Below, in pieces: positions 34,355-44,545 of a stretch of 64,000 nt of DNA. The stretch is from Daedaleopsis sinensis (Eukaryota; Basidiomycota; Agaricomycetes; Polyporales; Polyporaceae), in the NCBI GenBank assembly GCA_033807695.1, contig CM066302.1, positions 3,658,001 to 3,722,000 of the forward strand, read 5' to 3'. Every line of letters starts with the position of its first letter. Position 1 is the stretch's first letter. The notes under the pieces were generated by a model. It ran no database searches. It was not told where the DNA came from and saw nothing but the letters and a program-made list of their open reading frames with translations. The position numbers were made by a program, and so were the translations under genes.

Positions 34355-34547
34355 AGTTGGCAGAGAAGTAGTTGGCAGGGGGGGTCACCTAGAGCTACTC
34401 AGCTCCCGAAAGCATTTATAATCTAGCTGGACGCGCTAGTGAACTTGGTAATTTGGTCATTGATGAAATTCGGGAGCTTCTAAAGAGGCCACACAGCCGT
34501 GGGGTGCCCTCGGGTTCCTAAAGGGTTCATCAAACTTCACAGCCATG
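33979..34547 (-). repeat. Inverted, decayed duplicate of the AAA gene promoter and 5' end
   Basis: Read on the minus strand, about 565 bp match 51787-52350 on the plus strand. The match includes upstream text CATGGCTGTGAAGTTTGAT (full copy CATGGCTGTGAACTTTGAT), GGCTGTGTGGCCTCTT, a TATA box ATTATAAATGCT (34411-34422) and TCTCTGCCAAC just before the ATG. Small indels are common, so the event is not very recent. Confidence 0.8.
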
Positions 34548-35052
34548 TAGTACGATCACATATACTGTATGTCCTGGCAGTGCGCCTAGCATGGTCCACT
34601 GAACAACATTTGTTAGTATGTCGTGCTCAAGCTCCATAGGGATTCGGAAGGATGTATACCTTCAGCCTCCGGGTGAGTCACGAGCGGATACTTGTGTGTC
34701 CTATTGAATCCATGACGTGCCAGTGCAGCTTGGGCGGGGACATGGCTAGACCCGTGAAATGTTTATGTTTGCTGATATCTGCAAGGCAGTTAAAGTTAAA
34801 CGGATGCATGTGGTCCTCATGCATAGTCTGGACCTTCTTCTGAGCATCCTGCACGCTGCTAGTGGCTTCGGGTCGGAGACCTTTCTCAGAGCCCCCTGCG
34901 CATGTACGGAGAAATGGATCAACGCAGGAGAGACAGATGTATCGGCAGCAGCCATAGGCCCGGGCCAGGAGAATCTCGTGGGCGTACAACCCGGACAAGG
35001 AACGACTGTCTTCCGCATGAACTGGAGGCTGGTTTACGAGCTTATTTTCACT
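34548..35052. other. Intergenic region beside the duplicate
   Basis: About 500 bp with no supported gene. Reading frames on both strands lack domains and most do not begin with ATG. Confidence 0.4.
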
Positions 35053-35115
35053 ATGGTCAAGCATCACGACCGGGATGGCGCCAAAAACGCGATCGTGGAC
35101 GTTCGAGATGACTAG
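35053..35115 (+). pseudogene. Possible 5' scrap of the small gene at 50593-50856
   Basis: Twenty codons, MVKHHDRDGAKNAIVDV then RDD and a TAG. The first 17 match the start of the small protein at 50856 (MARHHKQDSAKKAIVDV) at 11 positions, and the DNA is alike over about 50 nt. It is divergent from the AAA fragment, as the full small gene is from the full AAA gene. It is short, so the homology is likely but not certain. Confidence 0.45.
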
Positions 35116-35972
35116 CGGGGGAGATTTCACTGGCGCAGTGGAAGGACGACCATCTGGACATCCCTGGGCCCCAAGGAATCTGCACACCGGCTGTAGTCGT
35201 ACAGGGTCGGCTTGTCATTGACATGTGACAGACGACGGCGTTTTGGCGAGCGACCATGGCCCAGTACTAGTTTTTGCGGACATCACGCTTCATTAAATCC
35301 TGTTAACCGGGTAATGGGGCGCACACTAATCGTAATTACATACGAGTGCTGCGGGTATGTTTGAGGTAGGTCCGGGCGATACAGGTGCAGTCAGAGTGAA
35401 TGAGGCATTGGATTGGTATTCATGATGAGTAGTGTATGGGACGCTCGGGGCATGTCCGATGTTCCAGGCCGATGACTCGAACAGCTGCCGAGCAGCGTGA
35501 ACGTCGAGTAGGGGATGTACTTGGTTGATATGTGGTGTTCCTCGGAACTGCCTCCAGCGTAGTGAGTATATGAGCCCAAAGGTACCTCCAGAATTAGACA
35601 GCCTGATAGCACGCATCGCACATACGCTGAAGAGGACCGGGATAGGGTTCTACCGTCCTAGGATGCGGCTGGATGCGGCGCTGTCGTGGGTGCTTGAGGA
35701 AGAGGCGGCAGCGCCGGTCGGCGGTGCAGCCACAGCCCCTTGCTCGTCCTCACAGCGGCATCGACGCCAAAATAGTCGTATATGCGATCGGTTCTCGGAG
35801 CACGCGCCCTAGGCGTGTTGAAATGGAAGACTGCGAGCTAGCACACACACGTATATAAGCCAGACAGACGGCGCGCGATGACTGACCTTAACATCCCACA
35901 TTCCGCATCCCGCACCGTCGCGACTCCCTTCCGCATATCCTATCCGCCCAGTAATCGCCCAATCTTTATCAC
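35116..35972. other. Intergenic region with a TATA box
   Basis: About 860 bp without a supported gene. GTATATAAGCC at 35850-35860, after an ACACACAC run, is a good TATA box and could serve a transcript that starts near 35880 and leads toward the kinase gene. Confidence 0.4.
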
Positions 35973-36296
35973 ATGGGTTCGCAGCACAGTCGATCGACGT
36001 CCCGTCCGCAGCGCAGCAAAGAAAGACGGTCAGGGCAGGACGGGGGTAGCAACGAGAGCCATCGATATGCCACGAGCGCGCATCACTGGACACAGAAGGC
36101 CACGACGAGCACCTCCCAGTCATCGCGCTCAGCACCGGCGGCGGTAGCGCATCGGTCGGTGCCACAGCAGGGCACAAAGCAGACGTTCGGAAATGCGTAT
36201 GGAGGAGAGGAGGAGCAGGAGCAGGAGCAGGAGGAGGAAGGGGAGCGTGCCGGGTGTGGCCCGGAGGAGGCCGATCAAGAGGGTGTGAGTGCTTGA
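35973..36296 (+). CDS. Small Ser/Arg-rich hypothetical protein or upstream frame of the kinase gene
   Basis: 107 codons from an ATG 120 bp after a TATA box. The product starts MGSQHSRSTSRPQRSKERR, which has the Gly2/Ser6 pattern of an N-myristoylation signal, and ends in a Glu/Gln-rich stretch. No domain is recognised. The end contains a donor-like GAGG/G-GTGAGT, so it may instead be a 5' leader exon. Support is weak; composition is low-complexity. Confidence 0.25.
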   Translation: MGSQHSRSTSRPQRSKERRSGQDGGSNESHRYATSAHHWTQKATTSTSQSSRSAPAAVAHRSVPQQGTKQTFGNAYGGEEEQEQEQEEEGERAGCGPEEADQEGVSA

Positions 36297-36440
36297 TCGG
36301 TTTGCTATAACCCTAATTATAAGTAACAGCCCGTCCTCCGCCGTCCTCCTCTCCTCTTTCCCCCCTCCATCTCCCATCTATCTCGCCCAACACCCGCCCC
36401 GGCCGATCTCTAGCTCTACTCGACGTCCGAGTCTCGCAAA

Positions 36441-38326
36441 ATGGCCCCCGCGACTGTTCCTTGCCAGGTCAGGCTTCTTCCGCGGTCCTCGCTTGTTGCC
36501 GGCGGCTGATAATGCTCCTCGCACGCAGTATCGGACGGGCAAGACTCTTGGGAGCGGTACCTATGCCATCGTCAAGGAGGCCGTACACATCAAGACCGGA
36601 AAGTACTATGCTTGCAAGGTCATCAACAAGAAGCTCATGGAGGGGCGCGAGTACATGGTCCGTTCATCTTTCTCCTGAATCGCACCAAAGTCGCCCTGCC
36701 CCTGCCCGGAGATCAGGCGATCGCAGCTGTCTCCCTCCCGCGCAACCGCTGACAGTGCACCCCAGGTCCGGAATGAGATCGCTGTGCTGAAGAAGGTCTC
36801 CAAAGGCTACCGCAACATCGTCACCCTGCACGACTACTTCGAGGTCCGTCGGCGTGCGCACATACAACCCCGATATGGCATTCCTAACACGCATCTCACA
36901 GACGGCGCACAACCTCTACCTATGCTTCGACCTGTGCACGGGCGGTGAGCTCTTCGACCGTATATGTGCGAAAGGCAACTACTACGAGGCGTACGCGCTT
37001 ACCCCTTTCCCAATTCGTTTGCGCCTTGTACTGATCAGACGCGCTATAGGGACGCTGCCGCGCTTGTGCGCACGATCATGGGCGCTGTAAAGTACATCCA
37101 TGAATGTGGTATCGTACATCGAGGTATGTCGTTATACTTGTGTGCGATGCACCTGAATCTTATGATACCCCGGAACCCGCGGAACAGACCTCAAGCCGGA
37201 GAACCTCCTGTTCCGCACGAAGGACGAAGACGCGGACATCATGATCGCTGACTTCGGCCTCAGTCGGGTCATGGACGACGAGAAGTTCCAGCTCTTGACG
37301 GAGATCTGTGGAACACCCGGCGTGCGTTACCTGCCTTGGCTAGCCGATGCTCGACCCCTAATTGACGTTCACAGTACATGGCACCGGAAATCTTCAAGAA
37401 GAGTACGACTCTATCGCATCGCACTGTGCCATCCTACTTATTTGTGTCTGTACTTGACAGCTGGCCATGGAAAGCCTGTTGATGTTTGGGCCATGGGTGT
37501 CATCACTTACTTCCTGCTTTGTGGTACCGCAGCCCCCTTGTCCGGGCATACACTCTCTAACATGTCACCTAGGATACACGCCATTCGACCGAGACACTCA
37601 GCAGCAGGAGATGGAGGCTATCATCGCTGGCGACTACAAGTTTGAGCCCCGTACGCGTTCACGCAATGTCCTCTTCGTCCGCTAATCTGTATTTTCCAGT
37701 GGAGTACTGGGACGGTGTATCCGACACCGCCCGCAACTTCGTCAGTGAGTGTCTGACGATCGACCCCACGTCCCGGCCGACGGCAGCACAAGCTCTCCAA
37801 CACCCGTGGCTTGCGTCCGAGGAGCCGCACTTCGTGCCCGACCCCGAGAGCGCGAGCGGCCGCCCTACGAACCTGCTACCGAACATCAAGAAGGCGTTCG
37901 ACGCCAAGAAGACGTGTACGTCCATTCGTTCTTCTTGCTGTCAGCGCTGACAGTGTCACTCCCCACAGTCCGCAAGGCTGTATTCTCGATGATCGCGACG
38001 AAGCGCCTGTCGACGCTCGCCGGCTTCTCGCCGGGCGCGCAGTCGCTCAGCGCAGACATCGCGCAGTTCAAGGAGGAGTCGGAGAAGGAGCAGATCGACG
38101 AGGTGCGCCATCCATCCGTCCGTGAGTGTGCGCACGGTGCCAACGCTGACCCCCCGCGCAGGACCGCGACGTCGTGCACTACGACGGCCACAGCGAGGCG
38201 CAGTCCGACGACGCGTCGAGCAAGGAGGAGCCCAAGAAGCTGCCCGACGTCCCGCAGGCGCAGGCCGACGCCGCGGCGGACGGCCACAGCTCGCTCGTGA
38301 ACAAGCTGCAGAACATGTCCGTGTGA
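36441..38326 (+). CDS. CMK1: Calcium/calmodulin-dependent protein kinase I-like
   Basis: Cytosolic Ser/Thr kinase of the CaMKI group, expected to act in calcium-linked stress and growth signalling. Twelve exons: 36441-36467, 36529-36657, 36766-36843, 36902-36990, 37050-37123, 37188-37321, 37375-37402, 37461-37523, 37573-37650, 37700-37915, 37969-38102, 38162-38326; total 404 residues. The glycine loop is LGSGTYAIV (16-24), the ATP lysine is Lys39 in YYACK, the catalytic loop HRDLKPEN holds Asp133, DFG is 154-156, and the activation loop has Thr170 in LLTEICGTPG followed by YMAPE. The kinase domain ends near HPWLASE (about 265). The next 40 residues, KKAFDAKKTFRKAVFSM, form the autoinhibitory and basic amphipathic calmodulin-binding segment. 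The tail is acidic and disordered. All key residues are present. Confidence 0.92.
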
Positions 38327-38864
38327 ACGTTCAGTGAGCCCGCACTACCCCCGCCCCGCCCCGCACCCCATACGTCGTGCCTCCCCCCGTCCCGTGATTG
38401 GGGTCTGAATCATAATGGAGGCTTGGGTCTGGGTCTGGGTTTGGGTTCAGGGCGTGGAAGGGCGAGGCGCGGGGGCTGACTTCTGGCTGCTTTTCGTCTG
38501 CAGCTTCCATCGCGGTCGGTGAGCGGCGCGCTAGCACGGTTGTGATGGAGAACGAACGGTCGAGTGGTCGGGCGGTCTTGGGGAAGACTCGAAGAAGTTA
38601 TTAGGTGCTCTCGACGAGTATGTCTACGTTGCATCTTGCTGTGTATACCGGCATGCGCTTTCCGCTGCATTGTACGACCAGACTATCATCTACAATATTA
38701 TCTTATGCAGAATTCTTGGCTCAGGGTTTGCCCATTGACCCTGTAGTCCCCTGCTGTATACGAATCGTGATCGACGCATCTGAATGTGCAAACCCGTGCA
38801 GCTTGAAGGATGTATGATACGCACAGTAGAACTACATAGTTACCACTCGATAAAAAGCAAAACA
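38327..38864. other. Intergenic region between kinase and tRNA
   Basis: About 540 bp; kinase 3' UTR with a degenerate tandem GGGTCT/GGGTTT repeat near 38400-38455. No gene was seen. Confidence 0.5.
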
Positions 38865-38949
38865 CGACCAACCTGGGAGTCGAACCCAGAATCTTCAGCT
38901 GTCAGGACTCCACCGGAAACTGACGCCTTAACCATTAGGCCAGCCGGCC
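38865..38949 (-). tRNA. tRNA-Arg(CCG) with a 12-nt intron
   Basis: Read on the minus strand: acceptor stem GGCCGGC pairs with GTTGGTC (three G-T wobbles), D arm GCCT-AATGGTTA-AGGC, anticodon stem TCAGT with GCTGA, T arm CTGGG-TTCGACT-CCCAG, discriminator G. The anticodon loop reads TTCCGG, then a 12-nt intron (38901-38912) one base 3' of the anticodon, the canonical place, then A. Anticodon CCG is at 38914-38916. A T-rich terminator (TTTTGCTTTTT) follows. The match to fungal arginine tRNAs supports the identity. Confidence 0.85.
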
Positions 38950-39110
38950 GATAGAAGTGCTGCTTTCGCTACGGTCGTGGAGGTCAGCCTGTATCTGACC
39001 TTGTAGTTTTCCTCACTTTGAATTTGGAAGTACCCCACATTCACTACTACGTCGACTCTCAGTCGCAAGAATTCACTGTGCTCTAGGTTCTTGAAGCAGA
39101 ACAAGACAGG

Positions 39111-40529
39111 ATGGATTCTTTCACTAGGGCGGAACTAATACAGGCTTTGCAAGCTCTCGGTGTCCAGGTACCCGTGAACACGAAGATCCCGGACGGCGCC
39201 CTGCAGACCCGTCTCCGCGACGCGCTCGAGGCTGCGCAGTACAAGGACCACTTCTCGCCCTGCCTTGACCTCAACACGCTCTCGCCATGGCCTCTGTCGA
39301 CCGCTGCAAACTCGAACACTAACGGGAGGTCGATTTATGACGCTTTCACGCGGGGTAACTGGGACGAGGTCCGCCAGGAGGTCGAGGGTGCCGAGCTCCC
39401 GCGGCGGGATGCGTTCACGCAGATCCGCAGCCTCTTGAAGGCCATGGCGCACTTCGTCGACGCGGGCAGCGACTGGTGGCTCGTGCTGGATCCCGCCGAC
39501 GCCAGGCGCACGATCAACATCCGGGTCTGTCGTCCTGCGGTCCCTGTCTCGGTCTCTCGCTGAGCTCTGAACGCTACTTCACTTTCTCTTCTGCATTTCT
39601 GCCCGCCAGGTCGTATCCGTGCTCCAGATCGACGAGAACACCCCCGCGTTCGTCGCGCTCTACCGCCACTTCGACCGCCCGACCGCGGCGCAGAGTTCCA
39701 GCTGGGTGCGCGAGCAGGCCGCTAGGAGCCCATCGTCGGTCCCGGGCCCCGACGGTGTGCTGCAGCTCCCTGCGGGCGCGCTCGAGCAGAAGATCATCGG
39801 GAAGATCTTGAAGCAAAACGCTGCGCTGATCCCGGCGGGGTACGCCGTCGACCGACTGCCGACTGAGAAGGCGTTCCAGCTCTCGGTGCTGCTTCCGATC
39901 GGGCCGCTTGAGTACGAGGCCCTCGCGAAGCTGAACAGCATGAGCAACGCCGGCTGCGCTGTGTGCGGCAAGAAGGCGACGAACCGCTGCTCCCGGTGCC
40001 AGTCGGTGTCCTACTGCGGATCAGGTCGGTGCTTGCTAGTAGTACTGGGGCCCGCCTCCCTCCCTCCCTCCGTCCAACTGATAGCGCCGTGGCCGCAGAC
40101 TGCCAGCGCGCGGACTGGCCTAACCACAAGGACGAGTGCCAGGCGCTGTCGCTCAAGGACGCAAAGTGGATCACGGTCAAGATGAGCGCGACGCCGTTCA
40201 GCAGCCTCACGGACGGCATGGTCTTCTCGAACATCAACAAGAGCAGCAACATCAACCTCGGCTTCTCGGACAAGACGAGCGCGACGTCCACGATCGACTC
40301 GTCCAAGGCGCCCCCGGACGCGCAGGGCGACCGCCTCTTCCTCATCAAGATGCAGGGCGGGATGCCTGGGGGCGCGCCCCCCGGCCACTTCACGATCTAC
40401 GACCGCAAGCGCAGTTTCCAGTCATTCCTGCTCCGGGAGGGCGACAGAGCCGGTTTCCGCGAGGTCCTGGGCGAGATGGTCGCGTCCCCGCGGAGAGGTG
40501 GGCGAAGAGGACGGGCGACTGGGAGCTGA
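39111..40529 (+). CDS. MYND zinc-finger protein, family member 2, with altered C-terminus
   Basis: Second paralogue. Exons 39111-39524, 39610-40024 and 40099-40529 give 419 residues with the same intron positions as the others. The N-terminal block is more diverged (LIQALQALGVQVPVNTKIPD, LQTRLRDALEAAQYKD). The finger is intact: CAVCGKKATNRCSRCQSVSY, CGSDCQRADWPNHKDEC. The region after it matches family text (GDRLFLIKMQ, IYDRKRSFQSFLLRE). Near 40490 the frame departs from the family: the open frame ends RRGGRRGRATGS, whereas the conserved ending RWAKRTGDWELSICLDREP is read in the +1 frame of the same DNA to a stop at 40576. About eight codons of family sequence before that point are also missing. 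So a small deletion has removed the conserved tail. Confidence 0.78.
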
Positions 40530-41003
40530 GCATCTGTCTGGATCGCGAGCCGAAGCTCGAGGCTTGCAAATGGTGATTGGTGCATGACCCTGTGTTCTTT
40601 CTGTATTCAATGATTACGACCGTGGTCCGGGGACCTTCCCCGGATATCGGCTTTACAACCTCTTACAGCAATTGCGCGACCAAGGATCACCGATTACTAC
40701 GTGGTTGCAGTTTGATCGGTACCGACAGCTAGATCGTTGAATGACTCTGAGCGGAGAGGCCCGTACTTATACTTATACTCACTGCTGGACCGCGGTACTA
40801 GAGTCTTCAGGCCTCAGGTTCGACCGAACCCCTCCCACGGAACCTAGAGTCTTCATTGATCTCACCACCCAGAATCATGCAATCCGGGAGTGGTATGTAA
40901 TTGGGGCTAGTGTTTACGCACATATCGGACTCACGAACTTGCTGCAGATTCACTTCAGGAGGTTTCTCGCGTACGCCTACTGCCAATCTCTGATGGGACA
41001 GTC
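40530..41003. other. Intergenic region and promoter of the acyltransferase
   Basis: 474 bp. The first 47 bp still code, out of frame, for the old MYND tail. A short TACTTATACTTATACT repeat lies near 40768. No other gene was seen. Confidence 0.5.
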
Positions 41004-42560
41004 ATGACAGAGCGCACGACCCCGCTCTCCATCCTCGACAACTCCGTCGTCCGGTTCGCCCTGACGAGTGCCGTCTGGTACTTCGACCCTCCCGCCGACG
41101 CTGGCGCTGCGAAAAACCGCCTATCACCGTCCGAGCTGGCCGACTCGCTGCAGATCACCGTCAACTCATACGCACCCTGGACGGGCCAGCTCCACTGGCT
41201 GCCGTACGACCCCACCGCAGGCCAGCGGCACGGCCGTGTCGCACTCACCCACGGCTCCCCGCTTGACCCCGGGATCGAGCTCATCCGCGCGACATCCGCG
41301 CGCACGCTCGCGTCGCTCGTGCCGAGCACCGAAGAGCGCATCGCGCACGGCGCATGGGACGCGAGCGCGTGCCCGTCCGCGCCCCTGCTCCTGCCCACCG
41401 CGCTCGCGCTGCACAACACAGACGAGCACGCGGGCCGGCCCTGCGTCTCCGTGCAGCTCACCGCGTTCGCCTGCGGGGGGCTCGCCGTCGCCGTGCGCAT
41501 CGTGCACTGCCTCGCGGACGCGATCGCGCTCTTCCAGTTCGTCCAAGACTGGAGCGCCGTGCACCGCGCTGCGGGCGCGCCGCTCCCCCGCCTCGCCCCA
41601 GTCTTCGACCCCGCGCTCGTCAACGGCGCGGCCTCCGGCGACCTTGCGGGCCCTACGCCCGATCCCGCGCTCCTCGCCCTCGCGCGCGCGCTCCCGATGC
41701 ACCGCTACGATTGGTGGGCGTCCGCAGACGGGTGTCCCGCCCCGATGCGCAGCGCGACGCAAGTCCCGGCCGCGCTCCGCGGCGCTGACCTCGGGCCCGC
41801 AGGCGAGCCGATGCCCTGGGCGGAGTGGGACGTCGGCGCGCCCGTCGCGCACGTCCTCGTCTACTTCACCCCTCGCGAGGTCCAGCGCATGTGGGAGGAC
41901 GCGTGCCCGGCGGCGGAGGGGGCCGCGGTCCGCGTGTCCCGCCTCGACGCGCTCCTCGCGTTTGTCTGGCGGCTCGTCGTGCGTGCCCGCGGGCTGGCGC
42001 GCGACGAGGGCCCGATGCACATGGCCGTCACCGTCGGGCTCCGCGCGCGCGTCGTGCCGCGCCTCCCGGACAGCGTGCTCGGGTCCCCGATCACGCTCGC
42101 GCGCGTCACGCTCCCCGCAGCGGAGATCGCGGAGTCCCGCTCCGACCCTACGCACGAGCTCGCGGCGGCCGCGTCTGCGATCCGCGGGGCGATGGCGCAG
42201 TTCACGCCGGGGGCGGTGGGCGCGCTGCTGCACGAGATGGCGCACGCGGTGAACCCGCAGCGGACGTGGCGCGCGTTCCTCGGGCGGCGGCACTCGATTG
42301 TCACGTCGTGGCAGAACCTGGGTGCGTACGGGGTCGACTTTGGAGGCGGGAGCGCGCCGCGGTACGTCGACGCGGTGATGCCGAGCATGGATGGGTGTTT
42401 CCATGTCATGGAGGCGGGCCCTGCGCGTGCTGCGTCTGCGTCTGGGGCGGGACGTTGGTACGACGAGCCGGTGTGCGTGTCCTTGCATCTCGCTGAGGAC
42501 GTCATGGAGAGCCTGCTGAAGGATCCCGAGCTGAGGAAATACAGAGATGCCAGTGGGTAG
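41004..42560 (+). CDS. BAHD-like acyltransferase, intronless
   Basis: Predicted acyl-CoA-dependent transferase of the BAHD/trichothecene-acetyltransferase superfamily, probably cytosolic and linked to secondary metabolism. A single exon of 518 residues. The catalytic HxxxD motif is His168-Cys-Leu-Ala-Asp172 (RIVHCLADAIALF), and the structural DFGWG motif appears as DFGGG at 445-449. RLDALLAFVWRLVVRAR and the late AVMPSMDGCFHVME match the second half of the fold. The ATG at 41004 is the first in frame with the N-terminal LSILDN text typical of the family. It is unusual here for having no intron and very high third-position GC. No other biosynthetic gene is adjacent, so no cluster can be claimed. 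Substrate is unknown. Confidence 0.82.
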   Translation: MTERTTPLSILDNSVVRFALTSAVWYFDPPADAGAAKNRLSPSELADSLQITVNSYAPWTGQLHWLPYDPTAGQRHGRVALTHGSPLDPGIELIRATSARTLASLVPSTEERIAHGAWDASACPSAPLLLPTALALHNTDEHAGRPCVSVQLTAFACGGLAVAVRIVHCLADAIALFQFVQDWSAVHRAAGAPLPRLAPVFDPALVNGAASGDLAGPTPDPALLALARALPMHRYDWWASADGCPAPMRSATQVPAALRGADLGPAGEPMPWAEWDVGAPVAHVLVYFTPREVQRMWEDACPAAEGAAVRVSRLDALLAFVWRLVVRARGLARDEGPMHMAVTVGLRARVVPRLPDSVLGSPITLARVTLPAAEIAESRSDPTHELAAAASAIRGAMAQFTPGAVGALLHEMAHAVNPQRTWRAFLGRRHSIVTSWQNLGAYGVDFGGGSAPRYVDAVMPSMDGCFHVMEAGPARAASASGAGRWYDEPVCVSLHLAEDVMESLLKDPELRKYRDASG

Positions 42561-42750
42561 TAGGACAGAGCTTCACTCCATACGCTTCGCCAGAGGGGGG
42601 CTCAGTTGTGCCAATAGTGATACATCCATTCAATAGATACACAGAAATGAGGTCGTAAGATTACCAGTGCGAGAGAACTAGAGAGATGCCGCGCGATGTC
42701 CAAGATCCAGCGGGAGTGGCTGTTACGAGCGTTCCAGGTGTTCCGCACTT

Positions 42751-43836
42751 TTAGTCGTTCTTCACCTTCTCGTACCCGGCAGCACCCGCGCCGCCCCACC
42801 CAAACCAGCTCGACCGCGACTGCTCCCCGCGCTGGGCCGGGTGTCCAGGAAAGTCGCCCTCCATGTCGCTCGGCACCTCCACCTCCTCAAACGTCGACTT
42901 TCCGTGGCCCCCGCTCCCGGACGAGCCTCGTCTCTGAGTCTCCGGCGGCATCGGCACGGTCTCGAACGCAGGACTCGACGTCGCCGACGACACATCGTAC
43001 CCGACCGGCTCCTGCTCGAGCGCTGCCAGCTCCGCCTCGAGTTGCCTCCGGCGCTCGGACGGGTCACCGCGCCCCCGCGAGCCCGAGGATGAAGAGCCCA
43101 CCGCAGACGACCCAGCGTTCGCAGCGGCGCGTGCGGCGGATGCCTGTGCCTGCGTGAGGAGCATCGTCCCGGATGCGAGGATGCTTGGGCCGTACGTGCT
43201 CCAGAGGCCTGCGACGAGCTGCGCAGGCCCGGAGACGGGGTCCCCTAATGAGGGCGGGGCGCCCGTGTGCGTCGCGGCCTCCTCCTCGAGCGGGGACGGG
43301 CCGGAGGGGTGGGTCTGTGCGTGCGAGACGGCGCCGGAGAGCTGCTCCCAGGCGCGGCGGAGGAGGCGTTGGACGTAATGGAGCACGTACACCTTGCCCT
43401 TGGCGAGCGCGGAGTCGATCTCGGACTCGTGCGCGGCGAAGAACGGCCGGAGGTGGGTGTGGTAGAGCCAGGCGGAGCCGGACGTCTGAGGCAGGGCGAG
43501 GTAGAGCAGGAAGAGGGTCTTCAGGAGGTAGTAGAACGGCAGCCTGGACAAAGGCGTGAGCGAGAGGGGCGCGGGGGCGTGCGCGGACGCGGACGCACCA
43601 TGAGACGAGCCATTCAGCGACGTATTCCACCGCGACGATGCACCCGAGCACACTCCAGTACATCAGCCATCGCTCGAGCTCGGCCTCGGATGCAGGTCGC
43701 TGCGAGAGAGTCTTGTATGATGCGTATCCTGGGTAGAGGAATGCTGTGGTCGCACTGGTCGCGTTCAGCTCGAAATCAGACACTCGTCGGGCTAGACAAC
43801 ATACCCGATCACTCGGAAAAGCAGGTAGAAGAGCAT
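42751..43836 (-). CDS. REEP/Yop1/HVA22-family membrane-shaping protein
   Basis: Predicted endoplasmic-reticulum protein that bends tubules or helps membrane traffic. Exons 43805-43836, 43599-43754 and 42751-43543 give 326 residues. The TB2/DP1/HVA22 domain covers about 10-110: AFLYPGYASYKTL, ERWLMYWSVLGCIVAVEYVA, LPFYYLLKTLFLLYLALP and GSAWLYHTHLRPFF. Two hairpin-like hydrophobic pairs fit the reticulon-like fold. Residues 150-326 form a long disordered Ser/Gly/Glu-rich tail absent from yeast Yop1 (180 aa), as in many basidiomycete homologues. The start at 43836 uses a 32-nt first exon (MLFYLLFRVIG) joined by a 50-nt intron; the acceptor was chosen to keep the frame of ATTAFLYP. Confidence 0.82.
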
Positions 43837-44545
43837 GTTCAGGTCGTTAGGAGGTGGACGGGGAGGGGGTCGTCGAGTGGCATGGAGGTCAGAGAGAGAA
43901 CGCTAGATATAGCCTGCACCCCGGCACAGTCGGCCCCCCTCGCTAAATGAATCGATCAAGTCTTGTTACTCCTAGTAACAACCGTTTATTGACCCACTAC
44001 TTACCGTGCTTTATTGCGTTGTAGAGACTCCTATGCGGCATTACAAAGCCATAACAACCCTTCAACACATGGCCTCCGCATGGCCCCTGTTCCCGCTCGC
44101 AAATCTCTCAAGCAACGTAACCGCACTGGTTCTGGCAGGCAGAGATGGAAGAGATAATCGAGACTTCTCATACATCGTACACGCTGATCAGATACCAAAG
44201 AGGAAGGATGCACTCCGGTAGAACCCTCGTTGAACAAATAAGGCGCGGACAGATCTGTCCATGTGTCGCTCGCAGCACACCCATTTCTCAACCGTTCTGC
44301 CTCAAACTTGCTGTACATACTCCTCAGTACGTATGCTACGCATGTGCCAAGTTCCATATCGCTACAAGGATCGTAGGACTCTGTAGCAATTGAATAATTT
44401 TCCTGATGTTTCTCGTGTCGAATCTGCAGTCGCTTGTGGCGTCGGAGTTCAAATGACAATCATTTTAGAAAGCGCAGAACGCGCTGACGCGGTCACGAAC
44501 CTGCTGCGTAGTAACCCTGCGATGACTATACCGGCCCGCAGAATA
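43837..44545. other. Intergenic region
   Basis: About 710 bp between the REEP-like start and the stop of the endonuclease-fold gene. No supported gene; short frames only. Confidence 0.45.

Noticed and set aside
41166..42488. 440-codon antisense frame over the acyltransferase
   Set aside because: It is a shadow of very GC-rich coding DNA: Arg/His/Asp-rich with no domain, while the plus strand shows HxxxD and DFGGG motifs.
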